Part shown: in pieces, positions 33,268-34,095 of the stretch
Position numbering within the stretch: the stretch's first letter is position 1
Layout: every line of letters starts with the position of its first letter
NCBI GenBank assembly: GCA_902805625.1
Contig: CADCTL010000265.1
Location: 1 to 34,095, forward strand
Direction of reading: 5' to 3'
DNA from: an uncultured Acetobacteraceae bacterium
Lineage (GTDB): Bacteria > Pseudomonadota > Alphaproteobacteria > Acetobacterales > Acetobacteraceae
DNA: 34,095 nt
Notes under the pieces: generated by a model
Told to the model about the DNA's origin: nothing
The model's input: only the letters and a program-made list of their open reading frames with translations
Databases searched by the model: none
Program-made: the position numbers and the translations under genes

Positions 33268-34095
33268 CGGGTCTCCGGCTTGTCGGTGCCGAGCGTGTCC
33301 AGCTCGGAGAACTGGTGTTGGAAGCCGGGCTGCGGCGATACGGAAACCAGTTCGCGCGGGCCGGCGAGCAGGACAGGTTGGCGCAACTGTCCGTCCCAAT
33401 CGCGGAAGGACAGGCGCGTGCCCTTGAAGCCGGCCAACTCGAATTCCGACCCGCGCAGGTAGGCCGCGACCGCCGCGGGTTCGGTGGAGCGCGCGCGCGT
33501 CGCCGCTTCGCCGACCGCGCGCACCGCCAGCCACGCGGCGTGGTCGCGCGGCGTCATCCAGCGGTTGGCGCGGGCGCGGAAGCGGCGCTGGAGCTGGGTT
33601 GCGCCCCACAGCTCGTGCGGACGGGCCCAGAGCGTGGGCGTCAGGCCGTGGGTGCCGGCCACGGGGCGCGGGTCCGTGGTGCGCCAAGCGAGGCCATCGC
33701 CCCAGAAGCCCGCCTCGTCGGCCACCACAAGCACGTCGTGGGAGGGCGCGCCCTGGGTGAAGCGCGCGGCTTCCGCGGCGATCGAGACGTGGCCGGTGTC
33801 GGTGCGCTGGGCGCCCGGGTCGTGGGTCCAGGGCTTGTCGGCGACGACGCGCAGGCCGAACTTGCGCGCCGCGCGGCGGATCGCCTCGGCGTAGAGGCGG
33901 TCGCCCTCGCCTGGGCCCACGGCCAGGAACAGGTTCCGCCAGCGCTTGACCGCGAGGAACTGCGCCAGGGCGTCGGTCAGCATGGCACGGGACGGCGGGA
34001 GGTGCAGCAGGTTGCGCCGGCAGTCCTCGTTTCGCAGCGCGTCGTCAGGCGCGGCGGCGTTGAGCAGCGTGGCGGGGGCCGCTTCCGGCAGGTCG
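33252..34095 (-). CDS. periplasmic binding protein of the PQQ-linked ABC system (PedA1/LutA-like), 5' end outside window
   Basis: About 280 C-terminal residues are visible; the N-terminus and leader lie past 34095. The visible part starts DLPEAAPATLLNAAAPDDAL and continues with CRRNLLHLPPSRAMLTDALA, AVKRWRNLFLAVGPGEGD and the C-terminal stretch FRDWDGQLRQPVLLAGPREL. This fits the type I periplasmic-binding family tied to PQQ-dependent alcohol dehydrogenase systems. It is the most upstream visible gene of the operon with the beta-propeller, ATPase and permease. The ligand is not readable; for homologous systems a lanthanide or its chelate has been proposed. Confidence 0.88.
   Translation of the reverse strand, partial: DLPEAAPATLLNAAAPDDALRNEDCRRNLLHLPPSRAMLTDALAQFLAVKRWRNLFLAVGPGEGDRLYAEAIRRAARKFGLRVVADKPWTHDPGAQRTDTGHVSIAAEAARFTQGAPSHDVLVVADEAGFWGDGLAWRTTDPRPVAGTHGLTPTLWARPHELWGATQLQRRFRARANRWMTPRDHAAWLAVRAVGEAATRARSTEPAAVAAYLRGSEFELAGFKGTRLSFRDWDGQLRQPVLLAGPRELVSVSPQPGFQHQFSELDTLGTDKPETRCRFR

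Overview
The window is high-GC DNA with dense, frequently overlapping genes and many GTG, TTG and possibly CTG starts. It reads as the chromosome of an alphaproteobacterium. A bacteriophytochrome with an HWE-type kinase, class II DAHP synthase, XoxF and PQQ genes together suggest the Rhodospirillales/Acetobacteraceae side; this is inferred from gene content, since no rRNA gene is present. I saw no tRNA gene, insertion sequence, phage gene or CRISPR array.

Left part (1-17143), housekeeping and signalling. A leftward run starts with gabD and gor, then class II DAHP synthase, pncB, an EamA permease and nadE (cut by the window edge). The last four are spaced by a few bases or overlap, so NAD salvage and synthesis genes sit with the first step of aromatic synthesis. 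A tripartite-tricarboxylate-type binding protein is divergent from gabD, with a near-perfect 20-bp palindrome between them. Rightward follow a heme oxygenase (bphO) and a bacteriophytochrome (bphP), coupled by a TTGA overlap: one makes biliverdin, the other binds it. Leftward again are a Kef-type cation/proton antiporter and glmS-glmU for UDP-GlcNAc synthesis.

Right part (17144-34095), a lanthanide/PQQ methanol-oxidation island. A rightward operon encodes lanthanide-type methanol dehydrogenase XoxF, its cytochrome XoxG, the periplasmic protein XoxJ and a CxxxCW rhodanese-like protein. Divergent from it, a leftward run encodes two unknown secreted cysteine-containing proteins, an NAD-linked formate dehydrogenase (FdhB NuoE-NuoF fusion plus FdhA), a 25-residue PqqA precursor peptide, PqqE, a quinoprotein-associated zinc hydrolase, a SoxYZ-like fusion and a 66-residue secreted protein. 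Converging on the xox operon from the right edge is a tightly coupled ABC-transport operon (binding protein, beta-propeller, ATPase, ABC-2 permease, small secreted coiled-coil protein) of the type linked to PQQ-alcohol dehydrogenases and lanthanide uptake (Ped/Lut systems).

Taken together, the right half can plausibly acquire the metal, make part of the cofactor, oxidise methanol in the periplasm and oxidise formate to CO2 with NADH formation. pqqB, pqqC, pqqD and any dedicated formaldehyde-oxidation gene are not in the window. The least explained elements are the sulfur-handling-like proteins around XoxF (SoxYZ-like, metallohydrolase, CxxxCW) and the small secreted cysteine proteins.
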